From Bacteroidales bacterium (GTDB taxonomy: Bacteria; Bacteroidota; Bacteroidia; Bacteroidales; Muribaculaceae): 64,000 nucleotides of DNA. Below the pieces are notes generated by a model that saw only the letters and a program-made list of their open reading frames with translations, was not told where the DNA came from and made no database searches. The first letter of the stretch is position 1; each line of letters opens with the position of its first letter. A program made the position numbers and the translations under genes. Below, one piece after another: positions 28,001 to 36,094 of this stretch. The stretch lies in assembly GCA_910575615.1 (NCBI GenBank), contig CAJTEX010000001.1:186001-250000 (forward strand). The letters run 5' to 3'.

Positions 28001-29737
28001 ATGGCGGCTTTCGCCTCAGACATCACCGGTTATGCCTCGGGGCGCGCCAGGGTCTTCGGAAATTTCAAGTACATCGACCTGGAGGGGGATGTCAAGGCTG
28101 ACTCGGTCAGCATGCGTGTCAATTTCACCAACACCACTTACTGGGCCACCGACTCGGTGCATATCCGTCCGGGATATATCGACCTCAATGGCATCACGGT
28201 GCATGATTACAGGGGCAACACTGCCAACCTGAACGGGTGGGTGAGGCATTCCTGCTTCAAGGAGCCACGGTTTGAGTTTGCCATCACCGGGGCCAAGGGA
28301 CTGCTCTGCTACAACGAGACGGCAAAGGAGAATCCCCGCTGGTACGGGCGCGTCTATGGTGATGGCGGAGCGTTTGTCAGGGGGGAGCCGGGGCTGGTCG
28401 ACATCGACATCGACATGTCGACCGCGCCAGGCTCGACGTTCACCTTCGTGCTGTCTGACCAGGTCGAGGCCGACGAGTATTCATTCCTGACTTTCCGCGA
28501 CAAGGGGAGGCTGCAGGCCGAGCTGTCAGATACCCTGCGCCTGCGCGACACCTCGATGGACCTTGTCAACCGTCTGCGCGAGCTTGCCGCGCGTCATGAC
28601 GAGGAGTCTTCATCCGACTACAACATCACGATACAGATGGGAGTCACCCCACAGGCTGAGATAAACCTGGTGATGGACCCGGTCGGAGGCGACCGTATAA
28701 GGGCCCACGGCGCTGGACATCTGAGGATGGATTATTATTCGGCCAACAATGACCTCAAGATGTTTGGCACATACACCCTCGACCGTGGCGACTACAATTT
28801 CACCCTCCAGGACATCATCATAAAGGATTTCTCAATCAAGCCGGGGAGCGAGATAGCTTTCAACGGCGACCCCTATGCGGCGCAGCTCGACATCAAGGCG
28901 GCCTACTCGCTCAACGCCAACCTCTCTGACCTTGACGAGTCTTTCCTTAACGACAGCGAGCTGAACCGCACCAATGTGCCGGTGAATGCCATCATGAAGG
29001 TCAGCGGCGACATACGCCAGCCTGAAATCGCCTTCGATCTGGAGTTTCCGACGCTGACATCCGACATCTACCGTAAGGTGCGTTCGATTATATCCACTGA
29101 CGAGATGATGAACCGTCAGATTCTCTACCTGCTGGCGCTCAACCGCTTCTACACCCCGGAATACATGGCGGGGGCTACGCGTGGCAATGAACTTGTGTCA
29201 GTGGCCTCCTCCACGCTGTCGTCGCAGCTGGGCAACATACTGGGGCAGATCTCCGACAACTGGAACATCGCCCCGGCGCTCCGTTCGAGCCGTGGCGACT
29301 TCTCTGACGTTGAGGTGGATGTGGCCCTATCGTCGCGTCTGCTCAACAACCGGCTGCTCTTCAACGGCAACCTCGGCTATCGCGACAAGAGCCTAAACTC
29401 CAATCAGTTTGTCGGCGACTTCGAACTTGAGTACCTGCTCAACCGTTCAGGAAATTTCCGCCTGAAGGCATATAACCGTTACAACGACCAGAACTACTAT
29501 CTCCGTTCGGCACTCACCACCCAGGGGGTCGGCATCATCCTCCGCAAGGACTTCGATTCCCTTACCTCGTTCCTGCGTCCCCTGCTGCGCCGCCGCAAAT
29601 CCCTCGTGACCATCCCCCTGGCCCCCGCCACCACGCCGGAAGCCTCCCCCCTCGACACCCTTCCCGCTCCATCCCCAGTCAGCCCCGACTCTACCCCTGC
29701 CACCCCCGGCTCCATCCCCGCCTCCCCGGCGGAATGA
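25085..29737 (+). CDS. tamB: TamB-like translocation/assembly module protein (DUF490)
   Basis: 1550-residue bridge protein of the AsmA/TamB group, thought to span the periplasm and carry phospholipid or help outer membrane assembly. One N-terminal membrane helix (about 5-32) is followed by a long beta-rich body and the C-terminal TamB domain, with RGDYNFTLQDIIIKDFSIKP and EIAFNGDPYAAQLDIKA. The end continues into DFSDVEVDVALSSRLLNNRL and the DF/E strand pattern typical of Bacteroidetes TamB. The final 40 residues are a Pro/Ser/Thr-rich tail. Stands alone on the plus strand; a TamA partner is not in this window. Confidence 0.9.
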   Translation: MKLIYRILRTILVTALILAAVIPAVLYVALSLTGVQRRVADRLETELSALLDARVTIGDLGVMPFNRVILRDVVLETAPGDTALTVSRLGAGVSLFDGLLSDTWRVDYVQLIGLDARLRRDSLSAPLNIQGVIDALGPKDKTKPPTSFDLKVSTVIIRSSSVSYDVADKPVKEGFDPNHLRVSKFRADLNLPRLTNDDFTVNLRRMAFEERSGFAVRQLSGAFHISASELEVKDLDLELPASRLRFADIRLPLEGIGSIPASLRSHPVTVALSEDSHIWPPDLQALWKPLDKVRVMTSFPRFSVAGTLSDASARLRVEMENLLTVDLSAGGTALESADRSFHLAALDVEISGPQAASVLSDMGVAPKGLPEILSGLGHVSLSADGDGSMGAFDGNLRLTAAPGKVSVAAGGSMSDERHYDLHAEVETDGYLDLGMVVPSLGPAGLDGKVEAFYAVSGKERHGNAEMALGRITLKGHELSALGAELTIDNDIAGGKIGVDDRDLSMLLDGSVSLDRGLPAITLTADVARLCPDRLGLWGKYPGAVISGNIDIDIEGPDLRSMDGHATVSDLSLKPADGEALTMSRLCLTARRLDDETSRLDLESDWLDGSMLGEFDFPFLGEAVMDIVSEAFPALLPAYARGDLEERQARSAASRGGLMATNDFMFDFTIKETERLAEFFRLPVSVIYPVTIKGGVCQQTHDLELNLSAPYLRQGSKLIEHTSLSAYIDGEEGRGRLDFLTTAPTKGGPMTVSLSASGGDNRLGSTLEWKIDRDRMYEGRLRVAAGFARDDEGLTTTVGLRKSSLTFNDSTWTVAPATVVIRGKEVDVDGIHASHGQQFVKINGKVSPDPTALLTLDLRHFSLDYLFESLGIDAAMLGGDASGTFYASDLYSGQPRLETPGLIVKDISYNKTVLGDAVVKSSFNPSDLAVMLDADIDNHGRRSTVTGGIFAARDSLDLTFNVDREPVGFLQPYMAAFASDITGYASGRARVFGNFKYIDLEGDVKADSVSMRVNFTNTTYWATDSVHIRPGYIDLNGITVHDYRGNTANLNGWVRHSCFKEPRFEFAITGAKGLLCYNETAKENPRWYGRVYGDGGAFVRGEPGLVDIDIDMSTAPGSTFTFVLSDQVEADEYSFLTFRDKGRLQAELSDTLRLRDTSMDLVNRLRELAARHDEESSSDYNITIQMGVTPQAEINLVMDPVGGDRIRAHGAGHLRMDYYSANNDLKMFGTYTLDRGDYNFTLQDIIIKDFSIKPGSEIAFNGDPYAAQLDIKAAYSLNANLSDLDESFLNDSELNRTNVPVNAIMKVSGDIRQPEIAFDLEFPTLTSDIYRKVRSIISTDEMMNRQILYLLALNRFYTPEYMAGATRGNELVSVASSTLSSQLGNILGQISDNWNIAPALRSSRGDFSDVEVDVALSSRLLNNRLLFNGNLGYRDKSLNSNQFVGDFELEYLLNRSGNFRLKAYNRYNDQNYYLRSALTTQGVGIILRKDFDSLTSFLRPLLRRRKSLVTIPLAPATTPEASPLDTLPAPSPVSPDSTPATPGSIPASPAE

Positions 29738-29821
29738 TTGGCGTCCAGCCCAAACCACACTCTCCCGGCTAATCAATTGCCCCTGAATATGCCTGCCGTC
29801 CCCAACCGGATAAAGATGGTC

Positions 29822-29860
29822 ATGAAGAAGGGAATGAAGAAAGGAGTGAAGAAGGGAATG
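29822..29860. repeat. 12-bp tandem repeat, 3.25 units
   Basis: Units of ATGAAGAAGGGA with one or two changes each, at 29822, 29834 and 29846, plus three more bases. It lies between tamB and the first structured repeat. If read as protein it gives MKKG repeats, but no gene is evident. The rest of the 325-base gap holds only the 143-bp repeat copy. Confidence 0.8.
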
Positions 29861-29897
29861 TCAATCTATCCCCGTACAAGGTTGATATGATTGAAGT

Positions 29898-30040
29898 GGA
29901 GATGGGTGGTCAATTTCCATTCCGGAGGAATGGTCAACTATTAGCCCCGGGTTGGCGCGCGGGGAGCCCCTTGCGGGCGACCAAGCGGTAACCCAGGGGT
30001 AGCATACATCAGGCGTGGGATTCTGAAAGAATCTTTTATA
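29898..30040 (+). repeat. Structured ~140-bp repeat, copy 1
   Basis: Contains a 17-bp palindrome CCATTCCGGAGGAATGG (29917-29933), a GC-rich section starting CCCCGGGTT and closing with its near-complement (CCCAGGGG region), and a distal hairpin GATTCT-GAA-AGAATC (30019-30033) next to the transposase start. Near-identical to copy 3 and, inverted, to copy 2. Confidence 0.92.
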
Positions 30041-30062
30041 TGACCATACAATATAACAAAGA

Positions 30063-30518
30063 ATGAGTTTTACAAATTGCATATATCATATAGTGTTCGC
30101 GACTGCTTCGCGCCGTAAGACCATAACAATTGATAAGGAACGCGAAGTGTATGGCCTGCTTTATCATATACTGGTGAAATATGGCTGCCATGTATACAGG
30201 ATTGGTGGGATGCCTGACCATATCCATATACTTGTTGCGATTCCGGCATCGACGAGCGTCTCGTCCATTGTGCAGAAGTTGAAACGTGAGAGCAGTTATG
30301 TCATTTCTCAGGACAAGATATTGCCATTATGGGATGGATGGCAGGAGGGATATGGTGGTTTTACCTGTTCCATAGCTGAGATCGACAGGATAATGCAATA
30401 CATAAAAGGCCAGAAACAGCATCATACGAGACGTTCGTTTGTGGAAGAGTATCGCGCATGGCTGGTTGAAAACGGAGTTTCTGAAGATAATCCATATTTG
30501 CCGAAATCAGATATATAA
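30063..30518 (+). CDS. Y1 HUH transposase (IS200/IS605 or REP-associated type)
   Basis: 151-residue single-strand DNA transposase. The metal-binding HUH motif is DHIHIL (His53, His55) and the catalytic Tyr is probably Tyr113 in MQYIKGQKQHH, followed by the RRSFVEEYRAWL helix usual in this family. Length is complete. The coding sequence is clearly more AT-rich than its neighbours, suggesting transfer. The stop codon lies inside repeat copy 2. No TnpB or IscB partner gene is present, as for IS200 and RAYT genes. Confidence 0.92.
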   Translation: MSFTNCIYHIVFATASRRKTITIDKEREVYGLLYHILVKYGCHVYRIGGMPDHIHILVAIPASTSVSSIVQKLKRESSYVISQDKILPLWDGWQEGYGGFTCSIAEIDRIMQYIKGQKQHHTRRSFVEEYRAWLVENGVSEDNPYLPKSDI

Positions 30519-30641
30519 AAGATTCTTTCAGAATCCCACGCCTGATGCATGCCCCCCCCGGGTTACCGCTTGGTCGCCCGCAAGGGGCTCCCCGCGCGCC
30601 AACCCGGGGCTAATAGTTGACCATTCCTCCGGAATGGAAAT
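30514..30641 (-). repeat. Structured repeat, copy 2 (inverted, slightly shorter)
   Basis: Reverse complement of copy 1 over 128 bp; it lacks the last ~15 bases beyond the CCATTCC palindrome. Its GATTCT hairpin directly follows the transposase stop codon. Confidence 0.92.
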
Positions 30642-30659
30642 CATCAGTAAGAGGTCTCC

Positions 30660-30869
30660 TTAACGGAAGTCCTTATGAAAAGAGTGTCCTTAATGAAAGC
30701 TTTTGTGAAAAAGAGCATCCCTGACGGACGTTTTCAGAAATATGTGTCTTTAACGGAAGTTCTTATGAAATAGGGCCTTTGACGGAAGTTTTGTAAAAAG
30801 GGTCTCTATAACAGAAGTTTTTTTATGAAAGAGTTATCCTAAATGGAAGTTCTCAGGGATGAGGTGTGC
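30660..30869 (+). repeat. Degenerate 30-bp tandem repeat, seven units
   Basis: Seven units of 28-33 bases (total 210) share the start TTAACGGAAG and a middle like TTCTTATGAAAAG. The early units keep an open frame reading roughly LTEVLMKRVS per unit, then stops appear. This looks like a decayed coding or intergenic repeat. The rest of the 771-base gap (30519-31289) contains repeat copies 2 and 3 and a hairpin; 30870-31024 shows nothing clear. Confidence 0.75.
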
Positions 30870-31024
30870 TTGACCAGATGGAAATATTCAGCAATGTAGT
30901 CCTCCGGTAAGTGTGTTTTTGACGGGGAATCTTTAGAAGTAGAATATTAATGTGGGTTGCCAGTGTCCATTCCGGGTAATTGTGGAGATGTCAGACCTTC
31001 CTGTAAAGGTTTATATGTTGCCCC

Positions 31025-31166
31025 GGAGATGGGTGGTCAATTTCCATTCCGGAGGAATGGTCAACTATTAGCCCCGGGTTGGCGCGCGGGGAGCCCCTTG
31101 CGGGCGACCAAGCGGTAACCCGGGGTAGCAGGCATCAGGCGTGGGATTCTGAAAGAATCTTTTATA
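31025..31166 (+). repeat. Structured repeat, copy 3 (solitary)
   Basis: 142 bp, almost identical to copy 1 in the same orientation, with no transposase attached. The CCCCGGGTT / AACCCGGGG arms are perfect in this copy. Confidence 0.92.
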
Positions 31167-31215
31167 GATTTATCTTATTTTGAAATTTGGGAGGTATGTG
31201 TGTGCCGGAAACAGT

Positions 31216-31262
31216 CGCTCCGCGATGTCGGCCAACAAATGGTTGCCGGACATCGCGGAGCG
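31216..31262 (-). terminator. Strong hairpin after the glycogen operon
   Basis: Perfect 14-bp stem (31216-31229 with 31249-31262) with further pairing inside, 28 bases past the GH57 stop. The U-run is weak (CTGTTTCC). Confidence 0.55.
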
Positions 31263-31289
31263 GTGATTTATGTTACCTGGAGGTGGGGG

Positions 31290-32729
31290 TTATTCCTTGG
31301 GGGCTTTCGGCTTGGCAGTCTTGCGGGATGCCTTGGGCTTGGCCTCTTTTGTCTCCTTGGTTTCTTTCTTGGCGGTCTTCTTTGGGGTTTCGGCGGCGGC
31401 TTTCTCGCGCAGGCGATGCTCCTCGTTGAGATGTTCCTCGTTGAGGCGGTAGGTGGCCACCTCTTTGTTGAGGGTCTCGATTTCGCGGGCCTGGTTGCGG
31501 ATGGTGGTCAGCAGCGAGTTTAGCTCCTCGTCCTCGATGTTCATGGGGTACTGCTCCTCGACCCTGACGATGAAGTCGGCCAGCACATTCATATAGTTGG
31601 TGAATGCCTGGAACGGGGTTTCGTAGGGGGAGAAGGCGGCATGTGACGACCCGTCGGCGAAATGTTTCGTCGACATGTAGAACAGGTGGTCTGACGCCTG
31701 CAGGCGCCCCCAGTCTTGCTTGAGCTGGCGGTTGTCGCAGAGGCGCACGCGCTCGGCTATGGAGTAGAGTTTGGAGAAAGCCTCGTTCTGGAGCTTGTTG
31801 CCCAGCCAAGCCGAGGTGTCGCGGGCTTCGTCGGCCCATGACATGGGGAAGGGCACAGACAGTTCGCCCACGGCCTTGAATGTCTTGACGGCCTCGGAGG
31901 GGGTCATGAAATGTACGCCCCTTTCGGCGGCGAATCGGGGAAGGGCCTCCAGGAACTGGAAGATTCCGGTCTCGCGGCGCTGGAACTCGCCGAATGTCTC
32001 GAGGTTCATGAAGAGGTTGAACACCTGCTCCTCCTGGGGGGTGTCGGCAATCCAGCCGATGTATTTGTCGGCGGTCAGGGGGTATTCGTTCCATCCGGTG
32101 TCGGAGAAGCGCGACGAGATGTCGTCGGAGAGCTTGTCATTCTTGAGCAGCAGTTTCAGCTTGGGGGCTGATGCAGAGCTGTAGACATAGTCGGGCGATT
32201 TCCAGCCCAGTATGTGCTTGGCTCCCTCGGTGATGCAACCCTTGAATCCCATGGCGAGAATCTGCGGGGCGATTTCGTCGGAATAGATCAGCTCGGAGTT
32301 GCGGAACACCTTGGGGGTCTGGCCGAACAGTTCCTTTATCTTGTCGGTGTGGAGCTGTACCTGAAGGCGGAACTCCTCAGGGTCGGCCAGGGAGGCCAGG
32401 GAGTGGTCGTAGGTCTCGGCGAGGAATTCAACCTTGCCCGTGTCGGCGAGTTTCTTGAGCAGGTCGAGGAACTCGGGCACATACTGCTCGATCTGTTCCA
32501 AGGCCACGCCGGTGACGGAGATGGCGCAGCGGAACGCTCCCTTTGTCTGCTCAATCATCCTCAGCAGGCTCTCGGCGGCGGGGATGTAGCTGTTGCGGGC
32601 TATGCGGGTGATGATGTCGTCGTTGGCGAAGTCATCATAATAATAGTGGTCGTTGCCGATGTCGAAAAAGCGGTATCTCTTCAGGCGGAACGGCTGGTGA
32701 ATCTGGAAGTAGAAGCAGATAGCTTTCAT
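31290..32729 (-). CDS. GH57 alpha-amylase-like protein of the glycogen operon
   Basis: 479 residues. The N-terminal GH57 barrel shows region 1 IHQPF (10-14), region 2 GKVEFLAETYDHSL (98-111), a candidate nucleophile Glu146 in VFRNSELIYSDE, and region 4 FMNLETFGEF (240-249). In active GH57 alpha-amylases region 4 usually reads FMDYETFG, so the expected acid/base Asp is Asn242 here. An alpha-helical region and a Lys/Ala/Glu-rich tail (about 430-479) follow. No signal peptide, so cytoplasmic. Third gene of the debranching enzyme-glycosyltransferase-GH57 operon, implying a part in glycogen structure, catalytic or not. Confidence 0.88.
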   Translation of the reverse strand: MKAICFYFQIHQPFRLKRYRFFDIGNDHYYYDDFANDDIITRIARNSYIPAAESLLRMIEQTKGAFRCAISVTGVALEQIEQYVPEFLDLLKKLADTGKVEFLAETYDHSLASLADPEEFRLQVQLHTDKIKELFGQTPKVFRNSELIYSDEIAPQILAMGFKGCITEGAKHILGWKSPDYVYSSASAPKLKLLLKNDKLSDDISSRFSDTGWNEYPLTADKYIGWIADTPQEEQVFNLFMNLETFGEFQRRETGIFQFLEALPRFAAERGVHFMTPSEAVKTFKAVGELSVPFPMSWADEARDTSAWLGNKLQNEAFSKLYSIAERVRLCDNRQLKQDWGRLQASDHLFYMSTKHFADGSSHAAFSPYETPFQAFTNYMNVLADFIVRVEEQYPMNIEDEELNSLLTTIRNQAREIETLNKEVATYRLNEEHLNEEHRLREKAAAETPKKTAKKETKETKEAKPKASRKTAKPKAPKE

Positions 32730-32766
32730 TATGTAGTGGTGGGGGATATTAGTTTATGGAATCGGG

Positions 32767-34029
32767 TCAGTTTTTGTTCAATACCTTGTTGTAGATGTCG
32801 ATGACCTTGCGCCCGGCCTTGTCCCAGGTGATCTGGTTGACCTCGGCGAGGCCATCCTCGCTGAGCTGACGGTGCATGGCGGGGTAGGTCACGATGGAGT
32901 AGATGGCGTCGGCCATCGCGTCGACATCCCAGTAGTCGGTCTTTATGACGTTGTTGAGGATTTCGGCGCATCCGCTCTGCTTGGAGATGATGGAGGGGAC
33001 ACCCATCTGCATCGCCTCAAGCGGGGAGATGCCGAAAGGCTCCGAGACCGAGGGCATGACATAGACATCCGACGCTTTCAGCATCTCGTAGACCTGCTTC
33101 CCTTTCTGGAAGCCGGGGAAATGGAACCGGTCGGCGATTCCGCGCTCGGCGGCGAGGTTGATCATCTTGTCCATCATGTCGCCCGAGCCTGCCATTACGA
33201 AGCGCACGTTGTGGTTGTTTTTCAACACCTTCGCGGCGGTCTCGACGAAGTATTCAGGGCCTTTCTGCATGGTGATGCGGCCCAGGAAGGTGACAATCTT
33301 GTCTTTGGGCTTCTCCACCTCGACGTTGAGGAATTCCTCGCTCAGGGGGGTGACGGCGTTGTGGACGGTGGTCACCTTGGCGGGGTCGATGCCGTATTTG
33401 TCTATCACCGTCTGGCGGGTGAGGTTTGACACGGTGATGATATGGTCGGCCTGCATCATGCCGTCGCGCTCGATGGCGAACACCGTGGGGTTGACGTTGC
33501 CTCTCGAGCGGTCATAGTCGGTGGCGTGGACATGTATCACCAGCGGTTTGCCGGTCACCTGCTTGGCGTGGATTCCCGCCGGATATGTCAGCCAGTCATG
33601 GGAGTGGATGACATCGCAGGGGATGGTGCGGGCTATCACCCCGGCCACGATGGAGTAGTTGTTGATTTCCTCCAGCAGGTTGTCGGGATAGCGGCCTGAG
33701 AACTCGATGCATCCCAGGTCGTTGGTGCGCATGTAGTTGAAGTCGGCGTATATGTGGTCGCGGAGGCTGAAATAGAGGTCGGGGTCCATGACCTTGCCTA
33801 TGCGGCTCTCGACATACTCGCGGCTCACGTCGCGCCATGCTATGGGGGTCTGCGACGCGCCGATGATGTTGGCGAAGTGGCGTTCCTCGTCGCCGAACGG
33901 TTTGGGGATTACGAAGGTGATTTCCATGTCGCCACACTCCCACATGCCCTTGGTCAGGCCATAGCTGGCGGTTCCCAAACCGCCGAGGATGTGAGGGGGA
34001 AACTCCCATCCAAACATTAATGCTTTCAT
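32767..34029 (-). CDS. Glycosyltransferase, probable glycogen synthase
   Basis: 420 residues with a GT-B fold. The N-terminal motif GWEFPPHILGGLGTASYGLTKGM is the glucan-synthase type nucleotide-sugar/acceptor site. The C-terminal donor site shows FLGRITMQKGPEYFVETA and SVSEPFGISPLEAMQMGVP with the conserved EX7E spacing. Placed between the debranching enzyme (23 bases upstream) and GH57 (37 bases downstream), it most likely elongates alpha-1,4-glucan for glycogen storage. The donor (ADP- or UDP-glucose) cannot be told from sequence. Confidence 0.88.
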   Translation of the reverse strand: MKALMFGWEFPPHILGGLGTASYGLTKGMWECGDMEITFVIPKPFGDEERHFANIIGASQTPIAWRDVSREYVESRIGKVMDPDLYFSLRDHIYADFNYMRTNDLGCIEFSGRYPDNLLEEINNYSIVAGVIARTIPCDVIHSHDWLTYPAGIHAKQVTGKPLVIHVHATDYDRSRGNVNPTVFAIERDGMMQADHIITVSNLTRQTVIDKYGIDPAKVTTVHNAVTPLSEEFLNVEVEKPKDKIVTFLGRITMQKGPEYFVETAAKVLKNNHNVRFVMAGSGDMMDKMINLAAERGIADRFHFPGFQKGKQVYEMLKASDVYVMPSVSEPFGISPLEAMQMGVPSIISKQSGCAEILNNVIKTDYWDVDAMADAIYSIVTYPAMHRQLSEDGLAEVNQITWDKAGRKVIDIYNKVLNKN

Positions 34030-34052
34030 GTTTCAGTCGGTTTGTTAAGGGG

Positions 34053-35996
34053 TCAGTCGTTGAATTTCTTGAGAGTGCGGATGGTGCGCAACACCTCCGC
34101 TATGTTCGTGGCGTGGGATATCGCGCCTCGGTTGGTGTAGGGTGGATTGCCGTCGTAGAGCTGCGACAGGGAGCCGATGCAGCCGTTTGACATGTCTTCC
34201 TCGAATCCGATCATCATGCGGTCGATGTAGCTCACGCCGCTGTGGCCGAACACCTTGAGGTACGCGTCGGCGTAGAATCCCATAAGCCATGGACGGGCGG
34301 GCCCGTTGTGGAGGGCCTGCTCGCGCTCCTCGGGTGAGCCGAGGTAGTTGGGGCGGTAGCCGTAGCTCTTTGGCGAGAGGGTGCGCAGCCCCTTGGGGGT
34401 GAGCAGCTCGCGGGTCACCACGTCGAGCACCCCTTTGCGCTGGCGGCGGTCGAGGGGGGAGTGGTCAAGACCGATGGCGATAGCCATGTTGGGGCGCACC
34501 GACGGGTCGGCGTATGTGGCGTTGACGTAGTCGTAGAGGTAGCCGTAGTCGTTGAGGAAGGTGGTGACGAACGCCTCCTTGGCTTTGGCGGCGGTCTCGA
34601 TCCAGCGGGCGCGGGCCTCGGCCAGGTCGGGCAGCTCCTCGGTGAGGTCGGCGGCAAACATCAGGGCGTTGTACCACAGGGCGTTCAGCTCCACCAACAG
34701 GCCGGTGCGGGGCACCACGGGGCGTCCACCCCACACTGAGTTCATCCAGGATGCGGGGACAACCGAGCCGTCGGTCGAGATCAGGCCGTCTTCCTGGAGG
34801 AAGAGGTTGGGGTGCTTGCCGTCGAGGATGAAGTCGAGCAGTGAGGTCACCAGCTGGCCGTAGCGGGCGGCGGTGTCGGCCATGCCGTAATTCCTGGCGT
34901 ATTGCTGTATTGCCCAGATGGCCCAGACGGGGATGTCGGGGAGGCCGATGCCGTGTATCTTGGTGTCCTCCTCGAGGGTTTCCATAAACCGGTCGAGGGC
35001 AGCCGCGCCGGTCTCCATTATCTTCTCGAAGTCGTCGCGGTGGCCGATGGCGATGGTGTTGCCCGGCAGCGACATGAAGGTGTTGCGTGCGAGGATTTTC
35101 CCCCAGGGATATCCCGAGAGCATATACTCCTTGTCACCCTCCTTGAGGTAGAGCTGCTTGGCGGCGTTCTTGAGGCAGTTGTAGAAGCTGGTGCGGGCCG
35201 TGCGCGAGGCGATTTCGGCCTCATACATACTTTTGAGCGAGCGGGTGTTCACCTCCGACAGGCCTGCCGAGAAGATTATCGACTCACCCTTCTTGATGTT
35301 GACCTGGAAATATCCGGGCACCCAGAGGTCTTCGCAGTAAGGCACGCCGCGATCCATGTCCTTGACATACTCGATGTTGTTGTACCAGTGCGGGTCGTAG
35401 ACAAACTCGGGCTTGCGGGTGAGCTGCATGTACAGGGCCGGGTAGCCGGGGTAGAGGCAGCAGGAGATGCCGTTGCTCACCGGGGTGCATTCCTTGTTGA
35501 GGGTGTCGTTGGCCATGCAGAGGGCGTTGCTCTCGCGGAAGGCCAGGAAGGGGCGGAACTGGAGGGTTGTCGGCGAATGTGCCTCGACCAGAGTGTAGCG
35601 GATCAGGATGCGGTTTTCGTGCTGGATGAAGATTTTCTCCTTGGTGAGAATCACCCCCCCGACGCGATAGGTGGTGCGGGGCACACTCTCGCAGTCAAAC
35701 TCGCGTATGTACTTGTGGCCGTTTGGATTGTATACGCCACCCTGGTAGCGGTGCAGCCCCAGGTTGAATGGGGCGCCGTGTTGGATGACCGTCTCGTCGA
35801 GCGACGACAGCAGCACATGGGGGTTGTAGTCTCCGTCACCCAGGGGCACAACCAGCAGTCCGTGCTGTTTGCGGGTGTTGCAGTCAACAATCGACGTGCA
35901 ATGATAAGCCCCCGCCTGGTTAGTCCGGAGCATCTCCTTGGGTAGCGACTGCTCGAGATTAATCATCAGGTTCTTATCAAACTTGAGATAACTCAT
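34053..35996 (-). CDS. Glycogen debranching enzyme (amylo-alpha-1,6-glucosidase type)
   Basis: 647 residues, cytoplasmic. An N-terminal beta-domain (QAGAYHCTSIVDCNTRKQHGLLV) precedes an (alpha/alpha)6 glucosidase domain with YPWGKILARNTFMSLPG, GLPDIPVWAIWAIQQYA and MGFYADAYLKVFG stretches, as in bacterial GDE_C/GH133 proteins. It removes alpha-1,6 branch stubs of glycogen. First gene of the operon, with promoter at 36095-36126 and a structured leader. Confidence 0.92.
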   Translation of the reverse strand: MSYLKFDKNLMINLEQSLPKEMLRTNQAGAYHCTSIVDCNTRKQHGLLVVPLGDGDYNPHVLLSSLDETVIQHGAPFNLGLHRYQGGVYNPNGHKYIREFDCESVPRTTYRVGGVILTKEKIFIQHENRILIRYTLVEAHSPTTLQFRPFLAFRESNALCMANDTLNKECTPVSNGISCCLYPGYPALYMQLTRKPEFVYDPHWYNNIEYVKDMDRGVPYCEDLWVPGYFQVNIKKGESIIFSAGLSEVNTRSLKSMYEAEIASRTARTSFYNCLKNAAKQLYLKEGDKEYMLSGYPWGKILARNTFMSLPGNTIAIGHRDDFEKIMETGAAALDRFMETLEEDTKIHGIGLPDIPVWAIWAIQQYARNYGMADTAARYGQLVTSLLDFILDGKHPNLFLQEDGLISTDGSVVPASWMNSVWGGRPVVPRTGLLVELNALWYNALMFAADLTEELPDLAEARARWIETAAKAKEAFVTTFLNDYGYLYDYVNATYADPSVRPNMAIAIGLDHSPLDRRQRKGVLDVVTRELLTPKGLRTLSPKSYGYRPNYLGSPEEREQALHNGPARPWLMGFYADAYLKVFGHSGVSYIDRMMIGFEEDMSNGCIGSLSQLYDGNPPYTNRGAISHATNIAEVLRTIRTLKKFND

Positions 35997-36046
35997 TAGG
36001 TTTTAGAGGTTTGTTATGTTAGTATTCGTGTTGGCTTATGTTCCGG

Positions 36047-36073
36047 CGGCGCACCGTGGAGAGCGGCACGCCG
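36047..36073 (-). promoter_or_regulatory. RNA hairpin in the glycogen operon leader
   Basis: 10-bp stem with a 7-base loop in the ~95-base leader. Two positions pair only as G-U in minus-strand RNA, so the fold is specific to this transcript. No known riboswitch class was recognised. Confidence 0.4.
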
Positions 36074-36094
36074 TGAAATTGATTTTAGGTGACA

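Larger units (their letters stand above)
29898..30641 (+). mobile_element. IS200/RAYT-type element: Y1 transposase between inverted structured repeats
   Basis: The transposase gene is bracketed by copy 1 and inverted copy 2 of the same repeat, each with its GATTCTxxxAGAATC hairpin facing the gene. This is the arrangement of REP-associated tyrosine transposases and of IS200/IS605 ends with subterminal hairpins. The exact ends cleaved cannot be fixed from one copy; no target duplication is expected for this family. Confidence 0.7.

Noticed and set aside
30660-30869. CRISPR array
   Set aside because: Units are adjoining, variable in length (28-33 bp) and degenerate, with no unique spacers and no cas genes nearby.
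29898-31166. tRNA, rRNA or known riboswitch for the 140-bp repeats
   Set aside because: No cloverleaf, rRNA motif or familiar aptamer; repeats flank a transposase.
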